Source: an uncultured Bacteroidota bacterium
GTDB lineage: Bacteria; Bacteroidota; Bacteroidia; Flavobacteriales; Flavobacteriaceae
DNA length: 64,000 nt
Assembly (NCBI GenBank): GCA_902566635.1
Contig: CACFJP010000005.1
Span: 1-64,000 of the forward strand
Reading direction: 5' to 3'
The translations under genes were made by a program, and so were the position numbers. Shown one piece after another: positions 24,279 to 33,079 of this stretch; positions within the stretch are counted from its first letter, which is position 1, and each line of letters starts with the position of its first letter. The notes below the pieces were generated by a model, which was not told the origin of the DNA, did not search any database, and saw only the letters and a program-made list of their open reading frames with translations.

Positions 24279-24279
24279 C

Positions 24280-24591
24280 TTATAAAAATCCGAGTTCGAG
24301 TTTGGCTTCTTCACTCATCAAGTCTCGTGTCCAAGGTGGATCAAAAGTAAGTTCTACCTCAGCCTCTTTTACTTCGTTGAGGGATTGGACTTTGTCTTTG
24401 ACTTCTTGTGGTAGAGAGTCAGCTACGGGGCAGTTGGGTGTAGTGAGTGTCATCAACACTTTCACGTCTTGGTCTTCGTTGACAAAGACATCATATATCA
24501 GTCCAAGTTCATAAATATCGACAGGGATTTCAGGGTCGTATATCGTTTTGAGTACACCAACAATTTTGTCTCCAAGTTCTTGTCCTTCCAT
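24280..24591 (-). CDS. SUF-associated DUF59/MIP18 family protein (SufT-like)
   Basis: 103 residues. The N-terminal segment YDPEIPVDIYELGLIY and the motif LTTPNCPVADSLP, with the conserved Cys, define the DUF59 (MIP18) family. These proteins help deliver or mature Fe-S clusters. Here the gene overlaps the sufE stop by one base (TGATG) and is followed one base later by DUF2480, so it is within the SUF operon. Confidence 0.85.
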   Translation of the reverse strand: MEGQELGDKIVGVLKTIYDPEIPVDIYELGLIYDVFVNEDQDVKVLMTLTTPNCPVADSLPQEVKDKVQSLNEVKEAEVELTFDPPWTRDLMSEEAKLELGFL

Positions 24592-25013
24592 CAGTTGAGT
24601 TGCGTTTGATATGCCAGGGCGTATAGTTTGAGTTGTTTGATCATAGTTACCAATCCATTGGCTCGTGTGGGAGACAAATGATCTTTTAGACCAATTTGGT
24701 CGATAAAATCGGTATTGGCATCCAAAATATCTTGTGGGGGTTGGTTAGAAAATGTTCGAATTAGAATCGCAATAATCCCCTTGGTGATGACAGCATCGCT
24801 ATCGGCAGTAAACACCATTTTTTCTTCAACCATATCTGCATGCACCCACACTTTGCTTTGACACCCTTTGATGATGTTGTCGTCGGTTTTGTGTTTGGTA
24901 TCTATCAGTGGCAAGGACTTACCAAGCTCAATCATATACTCATAGCGTTGCATCCAGTCATCAAAAAGTGAAAACTCTTCTATGATTTCGTCTTGTACTT
25001 GTTCTATAGTCAT
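24591..25013 (-). CDS. sufE: SufE sulfur acceptor protein
   Basis: 140 residues. The segment IIKGCQSKVWVHADM holds the conserved Cys that takes a persulfide from SufS. The preceding YMIELGKSLPLID and the later LIRTFSNQPPQDILD are also typical of SufE. It carries sulfur from the desulfurase to the SufBCD scaffold. It lies 16 bases after sufS and overlaps the DUF59 gene. Confidence 0.93.
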   Translation of the reverse strand: MTIEQVQDEIIEEFSLFDDWMQRYEYMIELGKSLPLIDTKHKTDDNIIKGCQSKVWVHADMVEEKMVFTADSDAVITKGIIAILIRTFSNQPPQDILDANTDFIDQIGLKDHLSPTRANGLVTMIKQLKLYALAYQTQLN

Positions 25014-25029
25014 ACGTCAAAAATACAAA

Positions 25030-26247
25030 TTAGCGCAACATGGCAATTGCTCGTTGAACGCCATTGACAAATGCATCCACCTCATCTTTGGTGTTATAAA
25101 ACGCAAAGGAAGCACGAATGGTGCCTGGAATCTTGTAATAATCCATAATAGGTTGTGCACAGTGATGACCTGTTCGAACAGCAATCCCCATTTTATCGAG
25201 GAGGGTACCAACGTCATAGGAGTGAAGTGAATCGATATTGAATGAAATCACAGCTGTTTTGTGTTTTGTGTTCCCATAAATGCGTAAGCCTTCTATTTGA
25301 TTGAGTTTTCCAGTTGCATAGTCAAGGAGTTCCTCTTCGTAGCTTTCGATCGCATCGAATCCAATGCTGTTCATATAATCTAGTGCTGCACCAAAGGCAA
25401 TCCCCCCACAGATGTTAGGGGTGCCTGCCTCAAATTTGTGTGGAAGTTCAGCATAGGTGGTTTTTTCAAAAGTCACCTCATCGATCATTTCGCCACCTCC
25501 TTGATAGGGGGGAAGCTTATTGAGCCATTTTTCTTTTCCGTAAAGCATCCCCATTCCTGTTGGCCCACAGAGTTTATGTGCCGAAACTGTATAAAAATCA
25601 ACATCGAGTTTTTTGAGATTAGGTTTTAGATGCCCACAAGCCTGTGCGCCATCAACCAGCACTGCAGCACCAGTTTTATGAGCTTTTTTAATGATTTCTT
25701 TAATGGGATTGATCGTACCTAACGCGTTGGAAACATGATTGACAAACACCAGTTTGGTTTTTTTGTTCAACAACTCGGCATAGGCATGCATATCCAGTGT
25801 GCCTTCGTCGGTCATGGGAATAACACGTAGAACAGCACCACTTCGTTCACACATCATTTGCCAGGGCACGATGTTGGCGTGATGCTCTAAGGCCGAAACA
25901 ATGACCTCATCACTAGGACTTAAAAGGGTGCCAAATCCGAAAGCAACGAGATTGATACTATGTGTTGTGCCAGAGGTCAAAATCACCTCTTTTGATTTTG
26001 GAATATTAAAATGTTTTTGGATGGTTTTTCGTGCGTGTTCAAATTTGTCTGTAGCCTCTTGACTGAGGGTATGCACGCCGCGATGGATATTGGCATTGTA
26101 CTGTTGGTAATAGTCGGCAATCACATCGATCACTTGGGTGGGTGTTTGGGAGGTTGCAGCATTGTCGAGATAGACCAATGGCTGCCCATTGACTCTGCGA
26201 GAAAGTATGGGAAAATCGGCACGAATGTTTGTTAAATCCAACCCCAT
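25030..26247 (-). CDS. sufS: Cysteine desulfurase SufS
   Basis: 405 residues, a class V aminotransferase-type PLP enzyme. Motifs: VYLDNAATSQTP at the N terminus, TSGTTHSINLVA, the PLP Lys in SAHKLCGPTGMG, and the persulfide Cys in RTGHHCAQP near the C terminus. Type II (SufS/CsdA) membership follows from the short loop around that Cys. It converts cysteine to alanine and passes the sulfur to SufE, encoded next. It starts three bases after sufD. Confidence 0.95.
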   Translation of the reverse strand: MGLDLTNIRADFPILSRRVNGQPLVYLDNAATSQTPTQVIDVIADYYQQYNANIHRGVHTLSQEATDKFEHARKTIQKHFNIPKSKEVILTSGTTHSINLVAFGFGTLLSPSDEVIVSALEHHANIVPWQMMCERSGAVLRVIPMTDEGTLDMHAYAELLNKKTKLVFVNHVSNALGTINPIKEIIKKAHKTGAAVLVDGAQACGHLKPNLKKLDVDFYTVSAHKLCGPTGMGMLYGKEKWLNKLPPYQGGGEMIDEVTFEKTTYAELPHKFEAGTPNICGGIAFGAALDYMNSIGFDAIESYEEELLDYATGKLNQIEGLRIYGNTKHKTAVISFNIDSLHSYDVGTLLDKMGIAVRTGHHCAQPIMDYYKIPGTIRASFAFYNTKDEVDAFVNGVQRAIAMLR

Positions 26248-26250
26248 TGA

Positions 26251-27567
26251 TTAGAGATTAAAACCGAGATGAACACCTAATTTTTTTGCGATAAGGGCAT
26301 TGATTCTTGCTTTGACTGCTGGGATATTTACACTTGTTAGAACATTGTTGGCAAAAGCATAGGTTAATAGTGCTCGTGCTTCTTTTTTAGGAATCCCACG
26401 TGTTTGGAGATAAAACAGTGCTGTTTCGTCGAGCTGACCAATGGTACAGCCATGGCTACAACGCACATCATCTGCAAAAATCTCGAGTTGTGGTTTGGTA
26501 TTTATGGTTGCCTTATCACTCATCAAGATATTGTTGTTTTGTTGAAAGGCATTGGTTTTTTGTGCTTCTTGCTCCACAACAATTTTACCATTAAATACCC
26601 CTGTCGATTGGCCATCATAAATTCCTTTATACTCTTGATGGCTTTCTGAATGGGGATGTGCATGATGCACTAGTGTATGGTGATCCACCAACTGCTTGCC
26701 TTCCACTAGGGTAATTCCTTTCATCGTGGATTGAATGGCTTGGTCTTTATGATAAAAATGCAGGTTGTTGCGAATAAATTGGCCCCCAAAAGAAAAGGTA
26801 TGCACTTTGGCATGCGAGTGTTTTTCTTGATGGATGTAAGTGCTATCGACCAGTGACGCTTCCTCACGATCGTTTTGGATTTTATAGTAATCCACTTGTG
26901 CGCCTTTATGAGTAAAAATTTCAGTCACAACATTGGTTAGTACTGCTGTATCGGATAAGCTTTGATGTCTTTCGATAATTTGCACTTCACTTTGCGCTTC
27001 CACCACAACAAGGTTGCGAGGCTGCAGCATCAGATTTTGATTGACCCCTGTCGAAAAATGGATGATTTGAATTGGTTTTTCAACACGTTTCTTTTTGGGG
27101 ATATACACAAAGGCTCCTTCTCGACCAAAGGCGGTATTAAGTGCAGTAAATGAATCTTCCGAATCTGCAATAGCGTCAAAATACTGCTCAATGACTTTTC
27201 GGAATTTGGGTTGACTTAACGCTGCAGAAAGCAAGCACACATCCATTCCCTCATGCGTGGTTTCGGAGAGAAAAGAACTATACACCCCATCGACAAAGAC
27301 AATTTTATAGGTATCGACATCGTGGAGGATAAATCGCTCCACATCTGTTAGTGTAACATTTTTACTTTTCTTTGGAAACACAGTAAAATCTGTTTTCACC
27401 AGTTTACTTAGGGGTGTGTATTTCCAATCCTCCATTTTTTTGGTAGGAAAGCCTTGTTGCTCAAAAGTCTCAATGGCAGTTGAGCGTAGTTTTGCCATAC
27501 GCTTGCTGTCTTCCGAAGTAGAAGTCTGTGCCATGTATGAAGCAACAAGTTTTTCTTGTAAATCCAT
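26251..27567 (-). CDS. sufD: Fe-S cluster assembly protein SufD
   Basis: 438 residues. The N-terminal helical part has FPTKKMEDWKYTPLSKL. The beta-helix core ends in DDVRCSHGCTIGQLDE, with the conserved His, and FYLQTRGIPKKEARALL. SufD pairs with SufB and SufC in the SufBC2D scaffold, where the SufB-SufD interface holds the nascent cluster. Its start overlaps the sufC stop by one base. Confidence 0.94.
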   Translation of the reverse strand: MDLQEKLVASYMAQTSTSEDSKRMAKLRSTAIETFEQQGFPTKKMEDWKYTPLSKLVKTDFTVFPKKSKNVTLTDVERFILHDVDTYKIVFVDGVYSSFLSETTHEGMDVCLLSAALSQPKFRKVIEQYFDAIADSEDSFTALNTAFGREGAFVYIPKKKRVEKPIQIIHFSTGVNQNLMLQPRNLVVVEAQSEVQIIERHQSLSDTAVLTNVVTEIFTHKGAQVDYYKIQNDREEASLVDSTYIHQEKHSHAKVHTFSFGGQFIRNNLHFYHKDQAIQSTMKGITLVEGKQLVDHHTLVHHAHPHSESHQEYKGIYDGQSTGVFNGKIVVEQEAQKTNAFQQNNNILMSDKATINTKPQLEIFADDVRCSHGCTIGQLDETALFYLQTRGIPKKEARALLTYAFANNVLTSVNIPAVKARINALIAKKLGVHLGFNL

Positions 27568-28313
27568 CAGATTGCTTGTTTGATCCAGTCGTATCCTTTT
27601 TCTTCGAGTTCGATTGCCAATTCTTTACTACCAGACTTCACAATCTTACCCTCGTGAAGTACGTGAACAAAATCAGGAACAATATAGTCCAACAAGCGTT
27701 GGTAATGCGTAATGACAATAATTGCATTGTCATCGTTTCGAAGTGTATTAACGCCATTGGCAACGATACGCATGGCATCGATATCTAACCCTGAATCTGT
27801 TTCGTCCAGGATGGCGAGTTTGGGTTCGAGCATCGCCATTTGAAAGATCTCATTTCGTTTTTTCTCACCTCCCGAAAACCCTTCATTGAGTGAACGTGAC
27901 AAAAACTGCGTATCGATGGAAAGCAATTTTGCTTTCTCCTTGATTTTTTTCAGCATCACATTGGCGGGCATTTCTTCAAGCCCTTGCCCTTTTCGGGTTT
28001 CGTTGATAGCTGTTTTGATAAAGTTTGTCACTGTTACACCAGGGATTTCGACTGGGTATTGGAAGGACAAAAAGATACCCAAGTGAGCACGCTCATCGGC
28101 GCTCAGATCACTGATATCTGCCCCCTGGTAGAGAAGACTTCCTTTGGTGACTTCATAGTCCTCATGCCCTGCAATGACTGCAGAAAGCGTACTTTTTCCT
28201 GAGCCATTGGGCCCCATAACTGCATGGACTTCTCCCGGCTTGATGTCGAGGTTGATTCCATTTAAAATCCCTTTGCCTTCAACTTGGGCATGGAGGTTGT
28301 CTATACTCAGCAT
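27567..28313 (-). CDS. sufC: Fe-S cluster assembly ATPase SufC
   Basis: 248 residues of an ABC-type ATPase. Walker A GPNGSGKSTLS is at about residue 35, the signature region is GFSGGEKKRNEIFQ, and Walker B with the catalytic Glu follows as LAILDETDSGLD. The insertion after the Q-loop is typical of SufC. It powers the conformational change of SufBD. The lipoprotein gene ends one base upstream and sufD starts at its stop, so all are in one transcript. Confidence 0.95.
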   Translation of the reverse strand: MLSIDNLHAQVEGKGILNGINLDIKPGEVHAVMGPNGSGKSTLSAVIAGHEDYEVTKGSLLYQGADISDLSADERAHLGIFLSFQYPVEIPGVTVTNFIKTAINETRKGQGLEEMPANVMLKKIKEKAKLLSIDTQFLSRSLNEGFSGGEKKRNEIFQMAMLEPKLAILDETDSGLDIDAMRIVANGVNTLRNDDNAIIVITHYQRLLDYIVPDFVHVLHEGKIVKSGSKELAIELEEKGYDWIKQAI

Positions 28314-28314
28314 A

Positions 28315-28674
28315 TTATTCTGTTCGAATTTCTATCATTTGATTTTCAAATGGGGTTGAAGGTGCAACAGAGTCAATATCTTTTATCGTAATGACTTCTG
28401 GCCATCCCTCAGCGTTAGGGTTTTTTGAAATCAGTCCTTTGATATAGACTTGCACCATGTCAAAACTATCTTTTTGAATGGGTGCGACTTGGGCGTGAAG
28501 TTTGTGTAGTTTATCATCCACCACTACCCCATAAATTTCACTTCCTGTGTTGAGCACAGCGTTGTTGCCATAAAACAAAAACTCACCTGTGATACTTTCG
28601 GCTTTTGATTTTGGTTGGGTGGTACATGCTGATACGAATAGCAATACAATGATAAGTTGTAGGTTTTTTTTCAT
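28315..28674 (-). CDS. Hypothetical lipoprotein between sufB and sufC
   Basis: 119 residues from the ATG at 28674. An upstream in-frame start at 28692 would overlap sufB and lengthen the signal peptide, so it is less likely. There is a lipoprotein signal with lipobox VSAC at about residue 15. The mature part, about 100 residues, has EFLFYGNNAVLNTGSEIYG and VQVYIKGLISKNPNAEGWPEVITI, suggesting a small beta-rich (OB-like) domain, but I do not recognise the family. It sits tightly inside the SUF operon (10 bases after sufB, one base before sufC). This is odd for an exported protein, because Fe-S assembly is cytosolic. Confidence 0.7.
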   Translation of the reverse strand: MKKNLQLIIVLLFVSACTTQPKSKAESITGEFLFYGNNAVLNTGSEIYGVVVDDKLHKLHAQVAPIQKDSFDMVQVYIKGLISKNPNAEGWPEVITIKDIDSVAPSTPFENQMIEIRTE

Positions 28675-28684
28675 CTTTTTGAAT

Positions 28685-30130
28685 TTATCCAACAGAACCT
28701 TCTAGTGAAATTTCGAGGAGTTTTTGTGCTTCCACAGCAAATTCCATTGGGAGTTTATTTAATACATCTTTACTAAAGCCATTGACGATGAGTGCAATTG
28801 CTTTTTCGGTATCGATGCCACGTTGGTTGCAGTAAAAAATTTGGTCTTCACCGATTTTACTTGTTGTGGCTTCGTGTTCAATTTGGGCACTTTTATTTCC
28901 GGCTTCTATGTAAGGAAACGTATGTGCCCCACATTTGTTACCCATCAGCAGTGAATCGCACTGCGAAAAGTTACGAGCATCATCTGCTCTAGGGCTGATT
29001 TTGACCAGTCCACGATAACTGTTTTGAGAAGTACCCGCAGAAATTCCTTTGGAGATGATGGTACTTTTTGTGCGTTTGCCTAAGTGTACCATTTTGGTAC
29101 CTGTATCAGCTTGTTGGCGATTGTTGGTCACAGCGATAGAGTAAAACTCCCCTATGCTATCATCGCCTTTGAGGACACAAGAGGGGTACTTCCACGTCAC
29201 TGCCGAGCCTGTTTCCACTTGTGTCCATGAGATCTTAGCGCTTTTGTGGCATATCCCTCGTTTGGTAACAAAATTAAACACCCCCCCTTTGCCTTCGGCA
29301 TCGCCAGGAAACCAGTTCTGTACAGTCGAGTATTTGATTTCTGCATGGTCATGCGCAACCAGCTCCACCACAGCGGCATGCAATTGATTTTCGTCTCGGG
29401 CAGGGGCAGTACAACCTTCGAGGTAACTCACATAACTTCCCTCATCAGCGATGACGAGTGTGCGTTCAAACTGACCTGTGCCTGCCTGATTGATACGAAA
29501 ATAGGTTGAGAGTTCCATTGGGCAACGAACCCCTTTGGGAATATAGCAAAACGATCCATCAGAAAATACTGCGGAATTGAGGGCTGCGTAATAATTGTCT
29601 TTGCGTGGCACCACTGTTCCGATGTATTTGCGGACCAGGTCTGGATATTCTTTAATCGCTTCCGAAATAGAACAAAAAATGATTCCTTTTTCGGCAAGGG
29701 TTTCTTTAAATGTTGTGGCAACAGAAACAGAGTCCATCACAATATCGACTGCAACGCCTGAGAGTCTTTTTTGTTCTTCGACGGGTATGCCCAGTTTTTT
29801 GAAGGTGTCGAGCAGCTCAGGATCCACCTCGTCCAAGCTGTTGTATTTGGGTGCTTTTTTGGGTGCTGAATAGTACGAAATACCTTGAAAATCTGGCTTG
29901 GGGTAGTCCACGTTTGCCCAGTCGGGTTCTTCCATGGCACACCATGCATCATAGGCATCTAGTCGCCATTCAGTCATCCAAGCAGGTTCATTTTTGCGTT
30001 TGGATATTGCACGAACAATCTCCTCATTTAGCCCTACAGGAAATGTATCCGACTCAATGTCGGTGTAGAATCCGTAGGCATACTCTTTGGACTCGAGCTC
30101 TTTTTTTAATTCTTCTTCTGTATAGGCCAT
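28685..30130 (-). CDS. sufB: Fe-S cluster assembly scaffold SufB
   Basis: 481 residues. Motifs include [58 protein letters not shown] and the late [19 protein letters not shown] with the functional Cys. It is the core scaffold subunit on which the cluster is built with SufC and SufD. It lies 15 bases downstream of sufA. Confidence 0.95.
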   Translation of the reverse strand: MAYTEEELKKELESKEYAYGFYTDIESDTFPVGLNEEIVRAISKRKNEPAWMTEWRLDAYDAWCAMEEPDWANVDYPKPDFQGISYYSAPKKAPKYNSLDEVDPELLDTFKKLGIPVEEQKRLSGVAVDIVMDSVSVATTFKETLAEKGIIFCSISEAIKEYPDLVRKYIGTVVPRKDNYYAALNSAVFSDGSFCYIPKGVRCPMELSTYFRINQAGTGQFERTLVIADEGSYVSYLEGCTAPARDENQLHAAVVELVAHDHAEIKYSTVQNWFPGDAEGKGGVFNFVTKRGICHKSAKISWTQVETGSAVTWKYPSCVLKGDDSIGEFYSIAVTNNRQQADTGTKMVHLGKRTKSTIISKGISAGTSQNSYRGLVKISPRADDARNFSQCDSLLMGNKCGAHTFPYIEAGNKSAQIEHEATTSKIGEDQIFYCNQRGIDTEKAIALIVNGFSKDVLNKLPMEFAVEAQKLLEISLEGSVG

Positions 30131-30145
30131 AGCAAACCTGTTTTT

Positions 30146-30475
30146 TTATAGCGAAAAACTCTCACCACACCCACAAGTGCGATTGGCATTGGGATTGTTA
30201 AACACAAACCCTTTGCCATTGAGACCACCTGAATATTCAAGGGTTGTACCAACCAGATAAAGAAAACTCTTTTTATCGACAACGATACGCACATCATTGT
30301 CTTCAAACAGTTTGTCATCTTCGCCTAAGGCATTGTCAAACTTTAAATCGTATGAGAGGCCCGAACAACCACCACTTTTGACACCCACACGCACAAAAGA
30401 ATCGCTGAGGTTGTAGCCATCTGACTGCATCATCTGCATCACTTGTTTACGCGCTTGTGTAGATACTTTTATCAC
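30146..30475 (-). CDS. sufA: HesB/IscA/SufA family iron-sulfur carrier
   Basis: 109 residues. The three cluster-binding Cys are present: VKSGGCSGLSY and RTCGCGESF at the C terminus. It carries assembled clusters to target proteins. It is the first gene of the SUF operon, with a candidate promoter 30-37 bases upstream. IscA-like alternatives are formally possible, but the operon context points to SufA. Confidence 0.9.
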   Translation of the reverse strand: MIKVSTQARKQVMQMMQSDGYNLSDSFVRVGVKSGGCSGLSYDLKFDNALGEDDKLFEDNDVRIVVDKKSFLYLVGTTLEYSGGLNGKGFVFNNPNANRTCGCGESFSL

Positions 30476-30504
30476 AATTATAATTATAAGCTGTTTTTCG
30501 AATA

Positions 30505-30512
30505 CAAATATA
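30505..30512 (-). promoter_or_regulatory. Candidate -7 element for the suf operon
   Basis: On the minus strand this reads TATATTTG, an exact TAnnTTTG match, 30 bases before the sufA start. No convincing -33 TTG is at the usual distance, which could mean dependence on an activator or a different start. Confidence 0.35.
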
Positions 30513-30669
30513 ATATATTCTAAAGATATAATCGGCAGTAGCAGGCTTTACACTATTGCACTTCGTTTTTTAGTGATTTTTATGTTCTTTATTTTTTTAA
30601 GAAATAATTTAGAAATAAAAAAGGGAGGTTTAATTCTAATTAATGATCGTATGCTTGGTCATCACGACT

Positions 30670-30704
30670 TTTGACTTAAATGCGCTTAAAAAACCCTAAT
30701 TTTG
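30670..30704 (+). promoter_or_regulatory. Candidate sigma-A promoter for thiL, near-leaderless
   Basis: TTTG at 30670-30673, a 23-base spacer and TAATTTTG at 30697-30704. The thiL ATG is at 30709, so transcription would begin at or just before the start codon. Confidence 0.45.
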
Positions 30705-30708
30705 CTGC

Positions 30709-31746
30709 ATGTTAGAAGATAAAAAAGCATCCAAAACCTCACTTGATAGCTTGGGGGAGTTTGCCCTCATCGAACACCTGACCAAATCGGCTACTGCCGC
30801 CTTGCCATCCACTGTTTTGGGTATAGGCGATGATGCAGCTGTGATCAATCACGAGGGTGAAACTGTAGTTGCGACTGACATGCTTATTGAAGGGGTGCAT
30901 TTCGATTTGGCCTATATGCCACTCAAGCATTTGGGCTACAAAGCAGTGGTGGTCAACCTTTCAGATATCTATGCAATGGGTGCTGACGCCACACAAATAT
31001 TGGTATCAATAGCAGTGTCCAATCGCTTTCCACTCGAAGCTGTTGAGGAGCTGTATGCAGGCATTCACTTGGCATGTAAAAACTATGGCGTGGACTTGGT
31101 TGGGGGTGATACCACCTCTTCCCAACAGGGCTTGCAGTTGTCTGTTATTGCCTTGGGCGTAGCTCCCAAAACAGGGGCAGTGTTGCGCAGTGGTGCCAGC
31201 GAAAACGATTTGTTGGTGGTCAGTGGAGACATTGGAGGAGCGTATATGGGTTTGCAGGTGCTGGCTCGTGAAAACGAGGTGTTTAAAGCCAATCCCCAAC
31301 ACCAACCCGATTTGGAGCCTTACAGCTATTTGGTGGAACGACAACTCAAACCAGAAGCACGTAAAGATGTTGTGCAACTGCTGCATGATTTAAAAGTACA
31401 ACCCACCTCCATGATTGATATCAGTGATGGTTTATCGTCAGAGTTGATGCACTTGTGTAAGCAAAGCGGTATTGGATGTCGGTTGTATGAAAATAAAATT
31501 CCCCTCGATCCGCAGTTGATAAGTGTTTGTGAGGAGTTTACCCTCGACAGCACGACCATCGCACTGAGTGGTGGTGAGGACTATGAATTGCTGTTTACGG
31601 TCAAGCCATCTGACTTTGATAGCATCAAAGGTAATCCCAATTTGACTGTCATTGGTCATATGACTGCTAGGGGGGATGTCCCTTCACTGGTCACTCGTGC
31701 CGAAGAAGTGATACCACTCAAAGCACAAGGCTGGAAGGCGTTTTAG
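30709..31746 (+). CDS. thiL: Thiamine-phosphate kinase ThiL
   Basis: 345 residues. The N-terminal GIGDDAAVIN motif binds Mg-ATP. VVNLSDIYAMGADATQ and the DLVGGDTTSS segment are conserved in ThiL and the PurM/HypE superfamily, as is SMIDISDGLSSEL. It phosphorylates thiamine monophosphate to the diphosphate cofactor, the last step of thiamine biosynthesis. No other thi genes are nearby. Its stop overlaps the convergent pepP stop by four bases. Confidence 0.92.
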   Translation: MLEDKKASKTSLDSLGEFALIEHLTKSATAALPSTVLGIGDDAAVINHEGETVVATDMLIEGVHFDLAYMPLKHLGYKAVVVNLSDIYAMGADATQILVSIAVSNRFPLEAVEELYAGIHLACKNYGVDLVGGDTTSSQQGLQLSVIALGVAPKTGAVLRSGASENDLLVVSGDIGGAYMGLQVLARENEVFKANPQHQPDLEPYSYLVERQLKPEARKDVVQLLHDLKVQPTSMIDISDGLSSELMHLCKQSGIGCRLYENKIPLDPQLISVCEEFTLDSTTIALSGGEDYELLFTVKPSDFDSIKGNPNLTVIGHMTARGDVPSLVTRAEEVIPLKAQGWKAF

Positions 31747-33035
31747 GGATTCATCAACGCTTCAATTTCCTCAGCCTCGATTGGAATGTTTTTCATCAAG
31801 TTTAGGGGTTCGCCTGTTTGTTGTACCACCACATCGTCTTCCAACCGAATGCCAAACCCCTCTTGAGGGACATAAATCCCAGGTTCGACAGTAAAGACCA
31901 TATTAGCATTGATGGGTTGGTCGAGCAAGCCATAGTCGTGGGTGTCAAGGCCCAAATGATGTGAAGTGCCATGCATAAAGTATTTTTTATAAGCAGGGTT
32001 TTTGTCGGTTTGATTTTGCACATCAGCCTTATCCAAGAGCCCTAATGCCAATAATTCGGCAGTCATCAATTCGCCCACTTCCACATGGTATGCTTTCCAA
32101 TAAGCACCTGGAACAAGTCGTTTGGTGGCTTCGTTTTTGACTCGCAAAACAGCATCATACACATCGCGTTGTCGCTTCGTAAATCGACCAGATACAGGAA
32201 TCGTACGTGTCATATCAGAAGAGTAGTTGCCATACTCAGCAGCCACATCCATTAGTAGCATATCGCCTGCTTTACACTGTTGGTTGTTCTCGATATAATG
32301 CAACACATTGGCATTGGCACCTGAAGCAATGATGGGTGTGTAGGCAAAGCCCTTTGAACGATTGCGAAGAAATTCATGTACATATTCAGCCTCAATTTCA
32401 TATTCCCAAACCCCTGGTTTTACAAAGCCCAACACACGTCGAAAACCTTTTTCGGTGATTTCACATGCAGTCTGTATATGTTCAATTTCCTCAGGGTCCT
32501 TAACAGCTCGTAGGCTTTGTAAAATAAAATTACTTTTTTCATAGTTGTGCGTTGCAAATTTCCCTTTGCACCAGTCAATAAATCTATCTTCACGCGTTTG
32601 GGTTTCGACTCTAGCACGATAGTGCTCGTTGGTATTGATATAAATATTTTGAACTTCTTTAGCCAAGGCCAAAAAATATGATTCAAATTCGCTTGTCCAC
32701 TTCACAGTCGCAATACCTGACAATTGTGTTGTTTCGGCTTGAGTGAGTTTATGGCCTTCCCAAACAGCGATATGGGCATTGGTTTCTCGCACAAACACGA
32801 CCTCTCGCAAAGCGGGGTCTTTGGCGTCTGGGCATAAAACCAAAATGGTTTCTTCCTGTTCGATCCCAGTGAGGTAAAACAAATCTCGGTGCTGTTCAAA
32901 GGGCAAGGTGCTATCTGCACTAATTGGGTAAATGTCGTTTGAATTAAACACTGCAATGCTATTGGGCTTGAGTTGTGCCAAAAAACGCTGACGATGTTGC
33001 GTAAAGACACGATTATGTAGGCTTTTATATTTCAT
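31743..33035 (-). CDS. pepP: Xaa-Pro aminopeptidase (M24B, aminopeptidase P)
   Basis: 430 residues. The N-terminal creatinase-like domain spans about 1-165. The pita-bread catalytic domain has metal ligands in LLMDVAAEYGNYSSDMTR (two Asp), the His in HGTSHHLGLDTHD, Glu in TVEPGIYV and Glu in GIRLEDDVVV. It removes N-terminal residues from peptides with proline in position two, in the cytosol (no signal peptide seen). It is convergent with thiL. Confidence 0.88.
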   Translation of the reverse strand: MKYKSLHNRVFTQHRQRFLAQLKPNSIAVFNSNDIYPISADSTLPFEQHRDLFYLTGIEQEETILVLCPDAKDPALREVVFVRETNAHIAVWEGHKLTQAETTQLSGIATVKWTSEFESYFLALAKEVQNIYINTNEHYRARVETQTREDRFIDWCKGKFATHNYEKSNFILQSLRAVKDPEEIEHIQTACEITEKGFRRVLGFVKPGVWEYEIEAEYVHEFLRNRSKGFAYTPIIASGANANVLHYIENNQQCKAGDMLLMDVAAEYGNYSSDMTRTIPVSGRFTKRQRDVYDAVLRVKNEATKRLVPGAYWKAYHVEVGELMTAELLALGLLDKADVQNQTDKNPAYKKYFMHGTSHHLGLDTHDYGLLDQPINANMVFTVEPGIYVPQEGFGIRLEDDVVVQQTGEPLNLMKNIPIEAEEIEALMNP

Positions 33036-33079
33036 ATGGTAAAGTAAAAAAAATTTATCTTCACAGTAAAATTCTTACC

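Larger units (their letters stand above)
30476..30708. other. Intergenic region between sufA and thiL with divergent promoters
   Basis: This is the longest gene-free stretch in the window at 233 bases. It is AT-rich and holds the outward-facing candidate promoters of the suf operon and thiL. I see no clear riboswitch; in particular, no TPP-like core is recognisable before thiL. An 18-codon frame at 30643-30699 is judged spurious. Confidence 0.6.

Noticed and set aside
30643-30699. 18-codon frame before thiL with a GGGAGG upstream
   Set aside because: It is very short, the purine run is 14 bases from the ATG, and the frame ends inside the -7 element of thiL. Bacteroidota rarely depend on such Shine-Dalgarno sites.
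30476-30708. Possible TPP riboswitch before thiL
   Set aside because: The conserved TPP core sequences are not present and the thiL promoter leaves no leader.
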